The notes under the pieces: model-generated
What the model was told of the DNA's origin: nothing
What the model saw: the letters and a program-made list of their open reading frames with translations, nothing else
Database searches by the model: none
Source: Colwellia_A sp047621305
GTDB lineage: Bacteria; Pseudomonadota; Gammaproteobacteria; Enterobacterales; Alteromonadaceae
Reading direction: 5' to 3'
Assembly: GCA_047621305.1 (NCBI GenBank)
Contig: JBLHNB010000010.1
Span: 19,846-83,845, forward strand
Length of the DNA: 64,000 nt
Made by a program: the position numbers and the translations under genes
Part shown: piece after piece, positions 45,819 to 55,681 of the stretch
How the letters are laid out: the number at the start of each line of letters is the position of its first letter
Position numbering within the stretch: the stretch's first letter is position 1

Positions 45819-46952
45819 TTAGTGTTTCTTCCATAATTTATCAGTGCTTGAAAACTGATATTTCCATCCGGCTAATAAAGAGGCTAATTGAAGACTGCAA
45901 AAACTTGTGCAAATTGATGCAAACGGCAGTTCTTTTGCCCGTTTAATCATTAAAAAGGCAATCATACTATATAAGTAAAATCCAATTTGTGCCCAGAAAA
46001 AGTAGTTGAAAAGCGTATCTTCAAGTAAAAAACTACTTAATAGTAATAATGTAAGACAGTAGGGCATCAAGAGTCTAAGCACTTTATGAGAAAAAAATTG
46101 CCAAAACAATGGATTTTTAGTTGGATGCATTAGCCAGGGGAATTGTGATATTAATTGGAAATTTCCGGCCAGTGTACGGACTTTGCGATGAAACTCTTCG
46201 GCAGTAGATGCTGAACTAGAATCATAGGCAATAGCTAATGTTTCAAATTTAATCTTAAAGCCATTTTTTATCATATGCATAGGGGTATACATATCATCCA
46301 GTAATGTATCTTCTGGGATAATAGGGATTAGTGAATGACGCGCCATATAAATCGCACCGGTCACTCCAAGCATAGAGTCTAACTTACTTTCATTTTCTCG
46401 AATCCATTTTTCGTATTTCCAATATAACCCTGGATCATTCTCCATGTTCTGTTCATCTTTTAATATTTCTAAGTTCCCAGAAACTGCACCTATCGTTTTA
46501 TCAGAAAAATTCATTACTAAATTCTTTAAGGCTTGGTCATTAAATGATTGACGAACATCGGTGAAGGCGACAAGTTCCGTTTTAACTTCACGAAGTCCAA
46601 CATTAAGGGCGTGGGACTTTCCTTTGTTATCAATGTATTCAATATAAGTAACTTTATCATTATTAACTTTATCAACAACGTGTTGAGGATCATCTGTAGA
46701 GCCATCTGATACAATAATTAAATTGAGCTTGTTGGCAGGGTAATCACTGTCAAATATATTTGTAATGCGAGCTTCAAGTTTGTCAGCTGAATTATAAATA
46801 CATAATAATATGGTTATTTCAGGGAGATCTTGCATGATCGGTGAGGCGAGATCGCTACTATGATTTTTATTTGCGTAAAATTGAAGGAGTATTGGATAGC
46901 CGATAAATGTATAAATAAACGTTACTACGCAAAAGAAAAACAAAAATACCAT
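45819..46952 (-). CDS. Glycosyltransferase family 2 (membrane-bound)
   Basis: A 377-aa processive-type GT2 enzyme at the inner membrane. An N-terminal helix (about residues 2-22) precedes the GT-A domain with ITILLCIYNSADKLEARI, the nucleotide-binding IIVSDGSTDD, a DVRQSF metal-site region and DTLLDDMYTPM. The C-terminal helices (about 285-365) resemble those of cellulose or hyaluronan synthase relatives. It probably adds a residue of the EPS repeat unit. The 202 bp upstream (46953-47154) hold no gene and presumably the promoter. Confidence 0.88.
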   Translation of the reverse strand: MVFLFFFCVVTFIYTFIGYPILLQFYANKNHSSDLASPIMQDLPEITILLCIYNSADKLEARITNIFDSDYPANKLNLIIVSDGSTDDPQHVVDKVNNDKVTYIEYIDNKGKSHALNVGLREVKTELVAFTDVRQSFNDQALKNLVMNFSDKTIGAVSGNLEILKDEQNMENDPGLYWKYEKWIRENESKLDSMLGVTGAIYMARHSLIPIIPEDTLLDDMYTPMHMIKNGFKIKFETLAIAYDSSSASTAEEFHRKVRTLAGNFQLISQFPWLMHPTKNPLFWQFFSHKVLRLLMPYCLTLLLLSSFLLEDTLFNYFFWAQIGFYLYSMIAFLMIKRAKELPFASICTSFCSLQLASLLAGWKYQFSSTDKLWKKH

Positions 46953-47154
46953 TTAGAAATATACCCTATAAATATCAATTACTCGTTTGCATTTTACTGA
47001 ATAGACTTACTGCTTACTAGAAAAGTATAGTAATTTTATATACAAAACGTATTAATATGTTCATTTTATCGATTTTAAGCTAGAGTATTTTATCAAAGTT
47101 AACGACTTATTAATAGGCCATTAACCCAATGAGTTACTCGTCAATATTGTTTGA

Positions 47155-48462
47155 CTAGAGTGCTATTTTTAACGCCATATAGACAACAATAATTATAGAC
47201 CAAGAATAGAGTGAACATTTTATGGCTAATGCCTTATCAAAATACTTACTTAATTCTGGAAGTACTTTCACTACTCTATAATGCGAGGCAATAGTCATTC
47301 CCATAAAAATAAAAAGTAAAACAGTGTATGAACGACTCAGAAAAAAGGCGGTAATCATAAAGCCAGACATCGAGAAGAAGAGTGTTTTATTTATTGCCAA
47401 TTCGTTTTTTTGTTCTTCGGTTAAGCTAGTTACGTTTTTTGTATTTTTAATGAATAAAAAACCCGAGGTAATCGTAAAGAAAAGCGCGCCACCCCATAAA
47501 CTGTAACCTAAAAAACCTAGTTCACCGGCCACCAATACATAAGAATTATGAGCCGTCAGCCCATGATGGTCGACAAACGCACCTTTACCAATACCCAATG
47601 GATATGAGGTTAACATTTGAATTCCAGCATACCAAGCTTCAAGTCGTCCACGAGCAGACTCGTCAACATTACTTTGTAAAATCATGAGTACCATAATAGC
47701 GATAGGTGCGCCTAATAATCCAGCGAAGAATATTTTTTTACCTGCCTTAATCACCAAGTAATAGATACCAACAAGAGCAATCACACCAAGCGCAGTCCCT
47801 CTAGAATGGGTTATATATACTCCATATAATATACAAGCAAAAACGAGTAGCATCGCTATTTTTGTAAAGAATTTTCCTTTTGTATAAAAATATAAAACAA
47901 AGGGGATATTCATTACAAAAAACATACCGATATCATTTGGATCACTAAAAAAACCGAGATAGGTAATACGCCTAGAATCGGTACCAGGAAGTGGGTATGC
48001 TTCGGTATTTAAAGCCCAGCCTTGCCAAAATATATCACTTTGTTGAACGTGCCCATTGTGCACCATACATAAAGTGGCGACTAAGCAAACTATCATTATC
48101 CAATGTTGACGTTGGATGCTCGAGATACAGTTGCTGAACAAAAAAAGAGGGATAATCGTTGCTGATAGATAAATATTGGCTTGAGATATCCCCCATAAAC
48201 CAGAGCCATTGAGAAAGCCTGAAAGAATAATAAGGGGATATAACAAAAATAACATTATATGTTGAGGGCAAAGTTGAAGAGGTCGGTGATTAATTAATGC
48301 AACAATGAATGAAGTAATTGCAAAATACATTATTAAGCTCCATTCAATCGATACTTGGAACATCTGATGAGGTCTTATGAAAACCATAGCGACATACAAA
48401 AAAAGAAAGAAAAAGGCAAAACTAGAGTTTTTATCTTTAACTTCAGGTTGATATCGTGGCAT
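47155..48462 (-). CDS. O-antigen ligase / Wzy-like polymerase family membrane protein
   Basis: A 435-aa protein with about eleven membrane helices and the PF04932-type signature: THSRGTALGVIALVGI in a helix pair, a periplasmic loop with ARGRLEAWYAGIQMLTSYPLG and the conserved His in TAHNSYVLVAGELGFLG. Such proteins either polymerise repeat units (Wzy) or ligate glycans to an acceptor. As the only candidate in this window it is probably the EPS polymerase. Some exosortase loci encode a related protein described as an O-glycosylation ligase, which is the alternative. Confidence 0.85.
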   Translation of the reverse strand: MPRYQPEVKDKNSSFAFFFLFLYVAMVFIRPHQMFQVSIEWSLIMYFAITSFIVALINHRPLQLCPQHIMLFLLYPLIILSGFLNGSGLWGISQANIYLSATIIPLFLFSNCISSIQRQHWIMIVCLVATLCMVHNGHVQQSDIFWQGWALNTEAYPLPGTDSRRITYLGFFSDPNDIGMFFVMNIPFVLYFYTKGKFFTKIAMLLVFACILYGVYITHSRGTALGVIALVGIYYLVIKAGKKIFFAGLLGAPIAIMVLMILQSNVDESARGRLEAWYAGIQMLTSYPLGIGKGAFVDHHGLTAHNSYVLVAGELGFLGYSLWGGALFFTITSGFLFIKNTKNVTSLTEEQKNELAINKTLFFSMSGFMITAFFLSRSYTVLLFIFMGMTIASHYRVVKVLPELSKYFDKALAIKCSLYSWSIIIVVYMALKIAL

Positions 48463-48528
48463 AACTTATAAGTCCGTTAGTGATTCTTTATTGTGATTTA
48501 ATTTATTAATAACAAAGAATCTATATAA

Positions 48529-49587
48529 TTAATTAAATTTTGATATTAGTTTATTTTTAAATTTATATAACCAATATCTAATAGGGCTGTTTGCTTGTGT
48601 AAGACTAAACATATCAGTAATTTCATTGCAGCTATAACTATTTTTATAACTTTGTTTTTGATCGCCCATCATAAAATCGTAACAATCCAAAACGTTGTTT
48701 TCAATACTCCATTTGTGTAAAGCAAACCCCGGTGAGAATGCAGAGTAATCATCTATCCACCCACTCTGATAGAAATATAAACAATCATTGGCTACTAAAT
48801 AATAATTAATGGCGGCCAACTTTCCTTCAATAGTTAAGACGCTTATTTTACATAGGCCATTTTTTATTAGTTTCTGGTGGAAAATATTAAAAAGAATGCT
48901 AGAAAAAGCACCTTTTTTATTTTTTAAATTCCACCTTTGTGTATGCATTTCTTTAAGTTGCCTCCAGTGATATTGAAGCTGTTCTGCATTGCACCAAGAA
49001 AAATGAGCATTACAATTTACTAGTTGCTTTTTGCATTTATTCCATTTGTATCGACTATTTTTGCTAACTAAAACCTTTTGAGGATTGTTATTGTTGATCG
49101 AATATCGAGTGCCAGCAATTGTAACTTGAGTTTTAGTTAAATACTTTTCAATTTTTAGTAGGTTGGCCTGGCTAGATATTGCACGCCAAGATAAATAGTC
49201 GTATTTTAATTTTTTGATTTGGCTGGCGATTACTGCAAATATATCGTCATTTTTAATTGTTACTAAAATATCTTGATATTCTGAGGCTACTTCTGCAGAT
49301 TCCGCCTCACCTTGCCCTAAAGGAAAAAGAAATTTTTGATTCATGCCCAAGACTGTTTTATTTTGAATATAAAGAGGAACAAAGATTGATAATTGGTTAT
49401 CAATCATTCCGATGATAACATTTAACTGCCAGTTTTTTTGCCAGTAAACATTTATCCATTCTAGTAACCAGGTCGGGGATGTAAAAAAACCATCTGGAGA
49501 AACGTTTGCAAGATTTTTCCATTGTGATTCATAGGTTATTAATTCATCAATACTTTCAATTATTTTCCAAGAAATTGCTAAAGTCAA
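48529..49587 (-). CDS. GNAT / FemAB-like acyltransferase (CelD / BcsL type)
   Basis: A 352-aa protein of the same broad class as 44011-45186 but clearly divergent from it. The N-terminal half contains DGFFTSPTWLLEWINVYW, the usual opening of CelD-like acetyltransferases, and the C-terminal GNAT fold contains YYLVANDCLYFYQSGWIDDY followed by FSPGFALHKWSIE and YDFMMGDQKQSYK. The last motif, D-F-x-x-G-x-x-x-Y-K, is typical of this family. It is the first gene of the minus-strand block and faces the riboswitch-controlled gene across 456 bp of non-coding DNA. The substrate is unknown. Confidence 0.82.
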   Translation of the reverse strand: MTLAISWKIIESIDELITYESQWKNLANVSPDGFFTSPTWLLEWINVYWQKNWQLNVIIGMIDNQLSIFVPLYIQNKTVLGMNQKFLFPLGQGEAESAEVASEYQDILVTIKNDDIFAVIASQIKKLKYDYLSWRAISSQANLLKIEKYLTKTQVTIAGTRYSINNNNPQKVLVSKNSRYKWNKCKKQLVNCNAHFSWCNAEQLQYHWRQLKEMHTQRWNLKNKKGAFSSILFNIFHQKLIKNGLCKISVLTIEGKLAAINYYLVANDCLYFYQSGWIDDYSAFSPGFALHKWSIENNVLDCYDFMMGDQKQSYKNSYSCNEITDMFSLTQANSPIRYWLYKFKNKLISKFN

Positions 49588-49785
49588 AATTTACTTTCCC
49601 TGAAAAAAAAACAAAAGTTTTTTAACACATTTAATATTAGTTTGTAACAAAACGGTGTGGCTCGGTAAATGACCAATTTAAAAATCAAGTACATTGTACT
49701 AGGAAATATCGAAATCAAAATAAAAACTTTAATTATTCTCAAAAAATAAAAATATAGTGAAACAAAATCTTAGACGATAGTGCTG

Positions 49786-49791
49786 TATAAT
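49786..49791 (+). promoter_or_regulatory. Possible -10 box of the riboswitch transcript
   Basis: A consensus TATAAT lies about 58 bp before the riboswitch aptamer, with no convincing -35 hexamer. It would start transcription near 49798, a sensible distance from the aptamer. The rest of 49588-50043 holds the riboswitch and otherwise only AT-rich spacer. Confidence 0.4.
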
Positions 49792-49843
49792 GTAATTAGT
49801 ATGTTCGCGTTTTATTCTGTTTTTTACTATGTTTAGTAATGAC

Positions 49844-49930
49844 AGTTTGTAAAAGGCAGCTATGGAGAAATCTATATACGCAAAGCTTCCGGCCTAAGGT
49901 TAGTACTATGGTAGCGGGGTTGCAGAGAAT
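49844..49930 (+). promoter_or_regulatory. Cyclic-di-GMP-I (GEMM-I) riboswitch
   Basis: The core ACGCAAAGCTTCCGGCCTAA (49878-49897) followed by GGTAGCGGGGTTGC (49910-49923) is the class-I c-di-GMP aptamer. From AAGGCA to the GGCCTAA it lines up without gaps with the Vc2 aptamer. The first hairpin is intact: TATGGA (49861-49866) pairs with TCTATA (49871-49876) around a GAAA tetraloop, the conserved loop that docks on its receptor in the second helix. It lies about 110 bp upstream of the 50044 gene on the same strand. A small GAATT / AATTC hairpin with CTTTCTTT directly after it may be the expression platform. Whether c-di-GMP turns the gene on or off cannot be told. Confidence 0.9.
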
Positions 49931-50043
49931 TGGTTAATTCCTTTCTTTACTTTTATAAATTCATATTCATTGATTGGCAAATTACTTAAATACGTAATTT
50001 TTTATTCAATGTTTTTATTTATTCTTAAATTCAGGGATTTCCT

Positions 50044-53000
50044 ATGAAATATTTTTCAGGTTCTACAAATATGCTCGTTAACTCTTTTGCTCATAAATAC
50101 AGTGTTTTCTCATTGTTTTTCTTCTTCTTTATATCTAATACCTTACTTGCCAATGAATTTTTTCCTGTTGTACAAGAACAGGGAAGGACAGAAGCTACTA
50201 TTCATCCTATTGAATCTGTGCACCCTAATAAAAAAATGTTAATTTCATTTGGAGTACCTTTTCCAAAAGGTTACATGACTGATTTAGGAAAACTTAGAGT
50301 TTTAAATGCTGCGGGAGAGGAGTTAGCGATTTTTACTAAAGTTCTAACACCGTGGCGATATTTAGGAACATTAACAACAGGACCAAGTATACGTGCAGCC
50401 ATAGTGCAAGTTAATTTAAGTTTTCCTGACACAGACAACGACGGCAAAGGCGATTCCATTTCGTTAATCATTGAATGGGGTCAAAACTCGAGAACCTTCC
50501 CATTATTAGCTGAACGACCAGCCCGTGAAAACTGGCAATTAGTTAATAGTCAAATGTATCCAGAACTAGAAAACATATATGAGCCACCAGCCTTTGCTAC
50601 ATTTACGCCAGAATGGTATGGAAAATCGGTAATCAAAACACGCTTGTATGCTGAAGGAGAACATAAAGGTTTTTCAGGTTATGAACAACTGTTTAAATTA
50701 TTTAGCAATACTTCATTAAATAAAGTTGATCCTCGAGTATCTATCGAATATTTAAACGAGTACCTTTCGAAATATTCATCTTGGTTATTTGACCGGCCAA
50801 TGACTTTGTATCAATTGGCATTAAAAACAGGGAATGTTGAAATATTACGAGAAGCACATCGAGCATCACAATTTTATTCTCAACATATCAATGAAAATGG
50901 ATATTTTGATTTAAAACCAACAAACGATTTAAAATATTCATCTATAGAGGGGCTTGCTGCCAATTATTGGCTTACAGGTGATAGTAACCAGTTAGCCATT
51001 ATCGAGCGAATGATACCTGGATTTAAGTCATTTAATATGACGTATACACTCGATTCTAATTTTTGGACCGAGCGTCATGCTGCTTTTTCATTAGCCGGTT
51101 TTGTGGTTTCTTTTGAGTTGTTCGGCGATAGCGATACAGGGCAACTTGCTATAGATGCTTTTTCTACTTTGTTAAGTATGCAGAATACTCCCCTTGGAGA
51201 AGTAGACGTCACAGGGGCATTATTTCATACAGGAAACTCCCATGGAGGGGGGGGCGAACAACTAATCAGTTCACCTTGGATGTCTGCTTTATTGATTGAT
51301 AGTGTCGAGAGATATTATATCCATTCTAACGACCAAAGAGTTAAAACTTTTGTTTATAAAATGGCAGATTATATGGAAAAAGAAGGCATTTATTATACTG
51401 CAGATTTTAATAAAGACTTTTTGCCAGCCTCTGCGGTTCCATTTTATATTGCGGGTCAAGGGTTATCGGATCAGCAGCGTAATTTTGATCCTTGGAGCAA
51501 TATTGAACATGCACCAGATGTAAGTAAAATATTTGCCCTGGCGTATTTTTTTTCTCGAATTGATAATACACCCTCATTAATTTATTTAAATAATTTTAGC
51601 GAATTGTTCAAAACATCAATGGAGCTTGCATTTCCTAGATGGGTTCGACCAGCTGCTCCATCAGCAATTTTGGGCACTTACCAGGGAGGAAAATCTGTTT
51701 TTAGAACGAGCCCAACACGAAAATTTAATTGGTGGTTCAGGACAACAACAAACCTTGATTGGTTAATAGGTAAGGATACCCCACTTATTTCTAAGCAGGA
51801 TGTCAATAATGAATATATTGATAATGCTGTAATTGAAGTTACGATTAGTGCTGATAAAACTCAAGCCGTAGAAGGAGATATTATTACTTTTACATTGTTA
51901 TACGAGAATACAGGCCAAGTGGATGCAAAAGGAGTATCGTTAAGAGGATTTATAGATACCAATTTAGATTATTTTGAATTTGTATCTGGTTCCGTTTCAA
52001 ATAGTGGCATAGCGTATTTAAATGAAATTTTTTGGCCTATTGGTAGTATTGAGGCTCAGAGTGGAGAAAAGTCTGTTTCATTTCAAGTAAAGGTGATAAA
52101 GCCAGAGTTTACTTTCACACATAACAGACCTAGTCCTGCGATTGTTGTTCGGGCACAAGCTCGATACGGTAACATAACCGATGAAGCGAGTGATTTGATA
52201 CCTGCAACCAATTTTTGGGATGTGGGTACCTATAGTCATTCAAGAGCTAGTTCTATTGCCGTTGTAACAACAAATGAAAGTTTTGCTAATAAAGATACAA
52301 TTGCTGTAGACCAGTTTATTGAAGCGTTTGAAGACATCGTCCTGAATATTAATCTGCAAGGTTATGATCCTGAAGGTGACATAATAAAATTTGAGATATT
52401 GACCCCCCCTATTAGCGGCAATCTAAGCGGTACTATACCTCACTTAATTTATACTCCAAATAAAGATTTTAATGGTTCGGATTCATTTGAATACATCGTA
52501 ATGGATCAAATAGATGGCCTTGACCGCGGTATAGTTACCCTTGATGTAAAAGCCGTAAATGATAGGCCTGTCGCATCTAATTCTACTGTCATCGCTGAAA
52601 ATGGAGTAGCTGTCAATATCGTTTTACAAGGACAAGACGTTGACAGCTCATCAATTTCATTTGTTCATACATTACCTGCACATGGCGTCTTAACTGGAGA
52701 AAATGGACATTTAGTTTATACGGCGAATACCCCCTATCAAGGGGAGGACTCTTTTAGTTTCTACGTGGTTGATGATAATGCGGAACAAAGCGATGAAGCG
52801 GAAGTGCGTATTACTGTAATTCCCTTCAACAATGCGCCAATCGCTGAAAATCAAGCTTTATTACTAAGCGAAGACGATACAGTTGATATAACATTAAATG
52901 CAACGGACATTGATTCTACAATACTTACCTATAACATTGCGACTCAACCTCTCCATGGAGAATTAATAGGGGCTGCTCCAAATTTAAGTTATATACCTCA

Positions 53001-54540
53001 TGCAAATTTTGTTGGTGAAGATTCTTTTAGTTTTCTTGTTTCAGATGGGCATAAAACTAGCGAAGAAGGTTTTATAACGTTAAATGTAACTAATGAAAAT
53101 GACGGACCTGAAGCTAAAGATATTTATGTCGAAACTTATATGGCGTCTTCTGTGGAAATTGACTTAACTGCAATTGACCCTGATTTAGACAGTTTGCTAT
53201 ATGAGATCATCTCACTACCTGGTTCAGGAGGGGTTTCAGGTGATTTTCCAGTTGTTACCTATCAACCCGACGGTATGGTGGTTGGTCAGGTTCAATTTAC
53301 CTACCAAGTATTTGATGGTCAAAGCTATTCACAGGCAAATGTATATATCGAAATAAAAGTTGGTTCTGAGTTTAGCTTGTATATAGAGTCCGCAATTGAA
53401 CAAGGTAAACTGAACTCTTGGGTCGGTCAGCAAGTCATCGCAAAGCTTGATTTATACCAAAAACAACTCTCTGTCATTAAGGCACTTGAAGAAATTTCTA
53501 ATACACCTAAGGAAAAACTAATAGAAGCTCAGCATGATGCCAATATGATTATTTATAGTAGTCACTTTATTTTAGCTTATGCAACTAAGAATGAAGTATA
53601 TAATTATATTGATGAGAACATTAGTAAACTATTATTCAATACACTCAGCTCAGGGGACTCTAGCTTTGAGGAAGCAATAGATTTTCTTTATGAACAAATG
53701 AAGGCAGGCAATGGGCACGGTTATCCTATAGGAGGGGCTATAAAACTTATCAGTGTGAGTGATTATTACTATTCCAAGTCATTATTGAATGAAAATGACC
53801 CTAATTTATATAAAGGTAAGGCAAAAGCGGAATTAGATAAGTTAACCTCATTTATATCGCCTTATGTTTTAGCTGAACCAACAAATGAGGTATATAGATA
53901 TATTCAAACGACTATAGTTGAAAAGCTTGTTAATGTGGTCAATGAAACGACTGCTAACGTTGACCTTAAAAATTATTTAGAAACAGTTATAACGGAAAAT
54001 AATCTACCGTCTTGGATTGGTAATTATGTACTTGGGCGTTTGTCGTTATATCAAGATCAATTAGTTGTTATTGAAGAATTAAATGCAGACCCTAATGTTT
54101 CAATAATAAATAATATTTTAGCTAGATATACAGCAAATATGTATATAATCGAATCTTATTCATACTTAAATTACGCTTCAAGAAATCAATACTATGACTA
54201 TATAGACACTGAAATTACTAATTTGTTACTTAATACGCTGAGTTCGAATGAACCAGCTTTTAAAGTTGCGCAGGGCTTTGCATATACACAGCTAAGGGAA
54301 AGGAACGGGCATAGTTGGCCATTGGGAAGTGCGATTAAGTATATAATCACTTTAGATTATCATTACTCCCAATTAATTGCTAACAATGATGAATCAGAGG
54401 AGCATCTGTTGCTGGCAACCGCAACATTACAACAAGCAATAACATTTATTGACAGCTATATAGCAAGTGATCCTGATAATGAAGCATATAAAATAATTAG
54501 AGAGATATTTGATGTAACCTTGCGAGAGAAAATTTATTAA
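50044..54540 (+). CDS. Large secreted protein: RIFT/toroid-like module, cadherin-like repeats, duplicated helical C-terminus
   Basis: A 1498-aa secreted protein, function unknown. A signal peptide (about 1-36, ending TLLA) leads to a beta-domain with FGVPFPKG (about 45-160) and a helical domain (about 175-575) with YEPPAFATF, FWTERHAAF, SHGGGGEQ, SPWMSALL and RKFNWWF, homologous to the proteins at 25423 and 56664. A DUF11-like domain (about 595-700), then four cadherin/Big_9-like repeats (about 765-1105; D-D-F-Y motifs such as GEDSFSF), and two tandem copies of a 195-residue helical unit (about 1111-1305 and 1306-1498; SWVGQ / SWIGN, NGHGYP / NGHSWP) follow. The last is unrecognised. AGGGAT supports the start. 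The gene is preceded by a c-di-GMP riboswitch, so it may be an EPS-processing or matrix-adhesion protein. Confidence 0.78.
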   Translation: MKYFSGSTNMLVNSFAHKYSVFSLFFFFFISNTLLANEFFPVVQEQGRTEATIHPIESVHPNKKMLISFGVPFPKGYMTDLGKLRVLNAAGEELAIFTKVLTPWRYLGTLTTGPSIRAAIVQVNLSFPDTDNDGKGDSISLIIEWGQNSRTFPLLAERPARENWQLVNSQMYPELENIYEPPAFATFTPEWYGKSVIKTRLYAEGEHKGFSGYEQLFKLFSNTSLNKVDPRVSIEYLNEYLSKYSSWLFDRPMTLYQLALKTGNVEILREAHRASQFYSQHINENGYFDLKPTNDLKYSSIEGLAANYWLTGDSNQLAIIERMIPGFKSFNMTYTLDSNFWTERHAAFSLAGFVVSFELFGDSDTGQLAIDAFSTLLSMQNTPLGEVDVTGALFHTGNSHGGGGEQLISSPWMSALLIDSVERYYIHSNDQRVKTFVYKMADYMEKEGIYYTADFNKDFLPASAVPFYIAGQGLSDQQRNFDPWSNIEHAPDVSKIFALAYFFSRIDNTPSLIYLNNFSELFKTSMELAFPRWVRPAAPSAILGTYQGGKSVFRTSPTRKFNWWFRTTTNLDWLIGKDTPLISKQDVNNEYIDNAVIEVTISADKTQAVEGDIITFTLLYENTGQVDAKGVSLRGFIDTNLDYFEFVSGSVSNSGIAYLNEIFWPIGSIEAQSGEKSVSFQVKVIKPEFTFTHNRPSPAIVVRAQARYGNITDEASDLIPATNFWDVGTYSHSRASSIAVVTTNESFANKDTIAVDQFIEAFEDIVLNINLQGYDPEGDIIKFEILTPPISGNLSGTIPHLIYTPNKDFNGSDSFEYIVMDQIDGLDRGIVTLDVKAVNDRPVASNSTVIAENGVAVNIVLQGQDVDSSSISFVHTLPAHGVLTGENGHLVYTANTPYQGEDSFSFYVVDDNAEQSDEAEVRITVIPFNNAPIAENQALLLSEDDTVDITLNATDIDSTILTYNIATQPLHGELIGAAPNLSYIPHANFVGEDSFSFLVSDGHKTSEEGFITLNVTNENDGPEAKDIYVETYMASSVEIDLTAIDPDLDSLLYEIISLPGSGGVSGDFPVVTYQPDGMVVGQVQFTYQVFDGQSYSQANVYIEIKVGSEFSLYIESAIEQGKLNSWVGQQVIAKLDLYQKQLSVIKALEEISNTPKEKLIEAQHDANMIIYSSHFILAYATKNEVYNYIDENISKLLFNTLSSGDSSFEEAIDFLYEQMKAGNGHGYPIGGAIKLISVSDYYYSKSLLNENDPNLYKGKAKAELDKLTSFISPYVLAEPTNEVYRYIQTTIVEKLVNVVNETTANVDLKNYLETVITENNLPSWIGNYVLGRLSLYQDQLVVIEELNADPNVSIINNILARYTANMYIIESYSYLNYASRNQYYDYIDTEITNLLLNTLSSNEPAFKVAQGFAYTQLRERNGHSWPLGSAIKYIITLDYHYSQLIANNDESEEHLLLATATLQQAITFIDSYIASDPDNEAYKIIREIFDVTLREKIY

Positions 54541-54609
54541 TTTCTTCTATATTCTTATGAACATCTCCATTATTATATTTAGCTATCTAAAGTAATTATA
54601 AATATAATA

Positions 54610-55680
54610 ATGGTAAATAAACTTAAAGTTATTCATATTGTCAGTAGTTTAAACGTCGGTGGTGCAGAACGTTTTGTGATTGATTTAGGGGGAGAGCAAC
54701 AGTCTCAGGGTAATGATGTTGCGATTCTTTCATTTGGCTCGAGTGATGATACTTTAGTTAACGTAGCCAAAAAAAAAGGGATAAAAACTTACACTATAGA
54801 AAAGGCGGCCTCAGTATTAGGGCAGTTCAACCTTCTTAGAGTATTAAATAAGTTCGATGTTATTCATATTCATACCGCTTATGCATTAAAACCTCTATCT
54901 ATAGTAATGAAAGTTATTGGGCGTAAACAATGTGTTTATACCCGTCATGGTGCGGCTGAAAATAACTCTCTAAGTTGGCAGAATATACACCATAAATTCA
55001 AACGGTATATCAAAGCAATGTCATTTGTATCTCAAGAAGCATTTGATATTTTTAAGCGAAACTACCCTTGGCATGATATCCCGATGAGTGTTGTGGACAA
55101 TGGTGTTTTATTGCCTGATATAACACACTATGCAAAGGTTGAAGAAAATAAGCTACATATTGGTAGTGTTGGCCGCCTTGTGCCATTAAAACACCAAATA
55201 TCTTTACTTAAAGCTATTTCTATTTTACCTGAGGTTATTAGAGGTTCGATTGAACTTCATATTTTTGGTGATGGCGAGTGTGAACAAACACTTCGTTCTT
55301 TTGTTAAAGTTAATTTACTCGAAACGAGTATACACTTTTATGGCATGGTGACTGACCGAGAAAAAATCTACCCGTCGTTTGATTGTCTTGTGGTAACTTC
55401 CGAAACTGAAGGTCTGTCACTCGTTATTATGGAGGCCATGGCTTATGCCAAACCTGTTATTGCCACGGATGTTGGCGGCAATTCTAAACTAGTTAAACCA
55501 AATGAGAACGGGTGGTTGGTTGATTATGATGATCATCATCAGTTAGCTAAATTGATTCAGAACCTTAGTCAAGATACTGAAATGATCACTTCATTTGGAA
55601 TAGCAGCTAGAGAATATGTAACTGAAACTTTTTCTTTAGAAGCCGTCGTTGGTAAATATGCAGAAATATACCAAAAATAG
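54610..55680 (+). CDS. Glycosyltransferase family 4
   Basis: A 356-aa GT4 enzyme. The N-terminal domain opens KVIHIVSSLNVGGAERFV, a textbook GT4 acceptor loop, and the donor domain has IGSVGRLVPLKHQISLLKA and the EX7E motif ETEGLSLVIMEAMAYAKP followed by VIATDVGGN. It lies 70 bp after the riboswitch-controlled gene and is followed directly by the endonuclease/phosphatase-family gene, so it may be in the same transcript and share c-di-GMP control. Confidence 0.9.
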   Translation: MVNKLKVIHIVSSLNVGGAERFVIDLGGEQQSQGNDVAILSFGSSDDTLVNVAKKKGIKTYTIEKAASVLGQFNLLRVLNKFDVIHIHTAYALKPLSIVMKVIGRKQCVYTRHGAAENNSLSWQNIHHKFKRYIKAMSFVSQEAFDIFKRNYPWHDIPMSVVDNGVLLPDITHYAKVEENKLHIGSVGRLVPLKHQISLLKAISILPEVIRGSIELHIFGDGECEQTLRSFVKVNLLETSIHFYGMVTDREKIYPSFDCLVVTSETEGLSLVIMEAMAYAKPVIATDVGGNSKLVKPNENGWLVDYDDHHQLAKLIQNLSQDTEMITSFGIAAREYVTETFSLEAVVGKYAEIYQK

Positions 55681-55681
55681 C

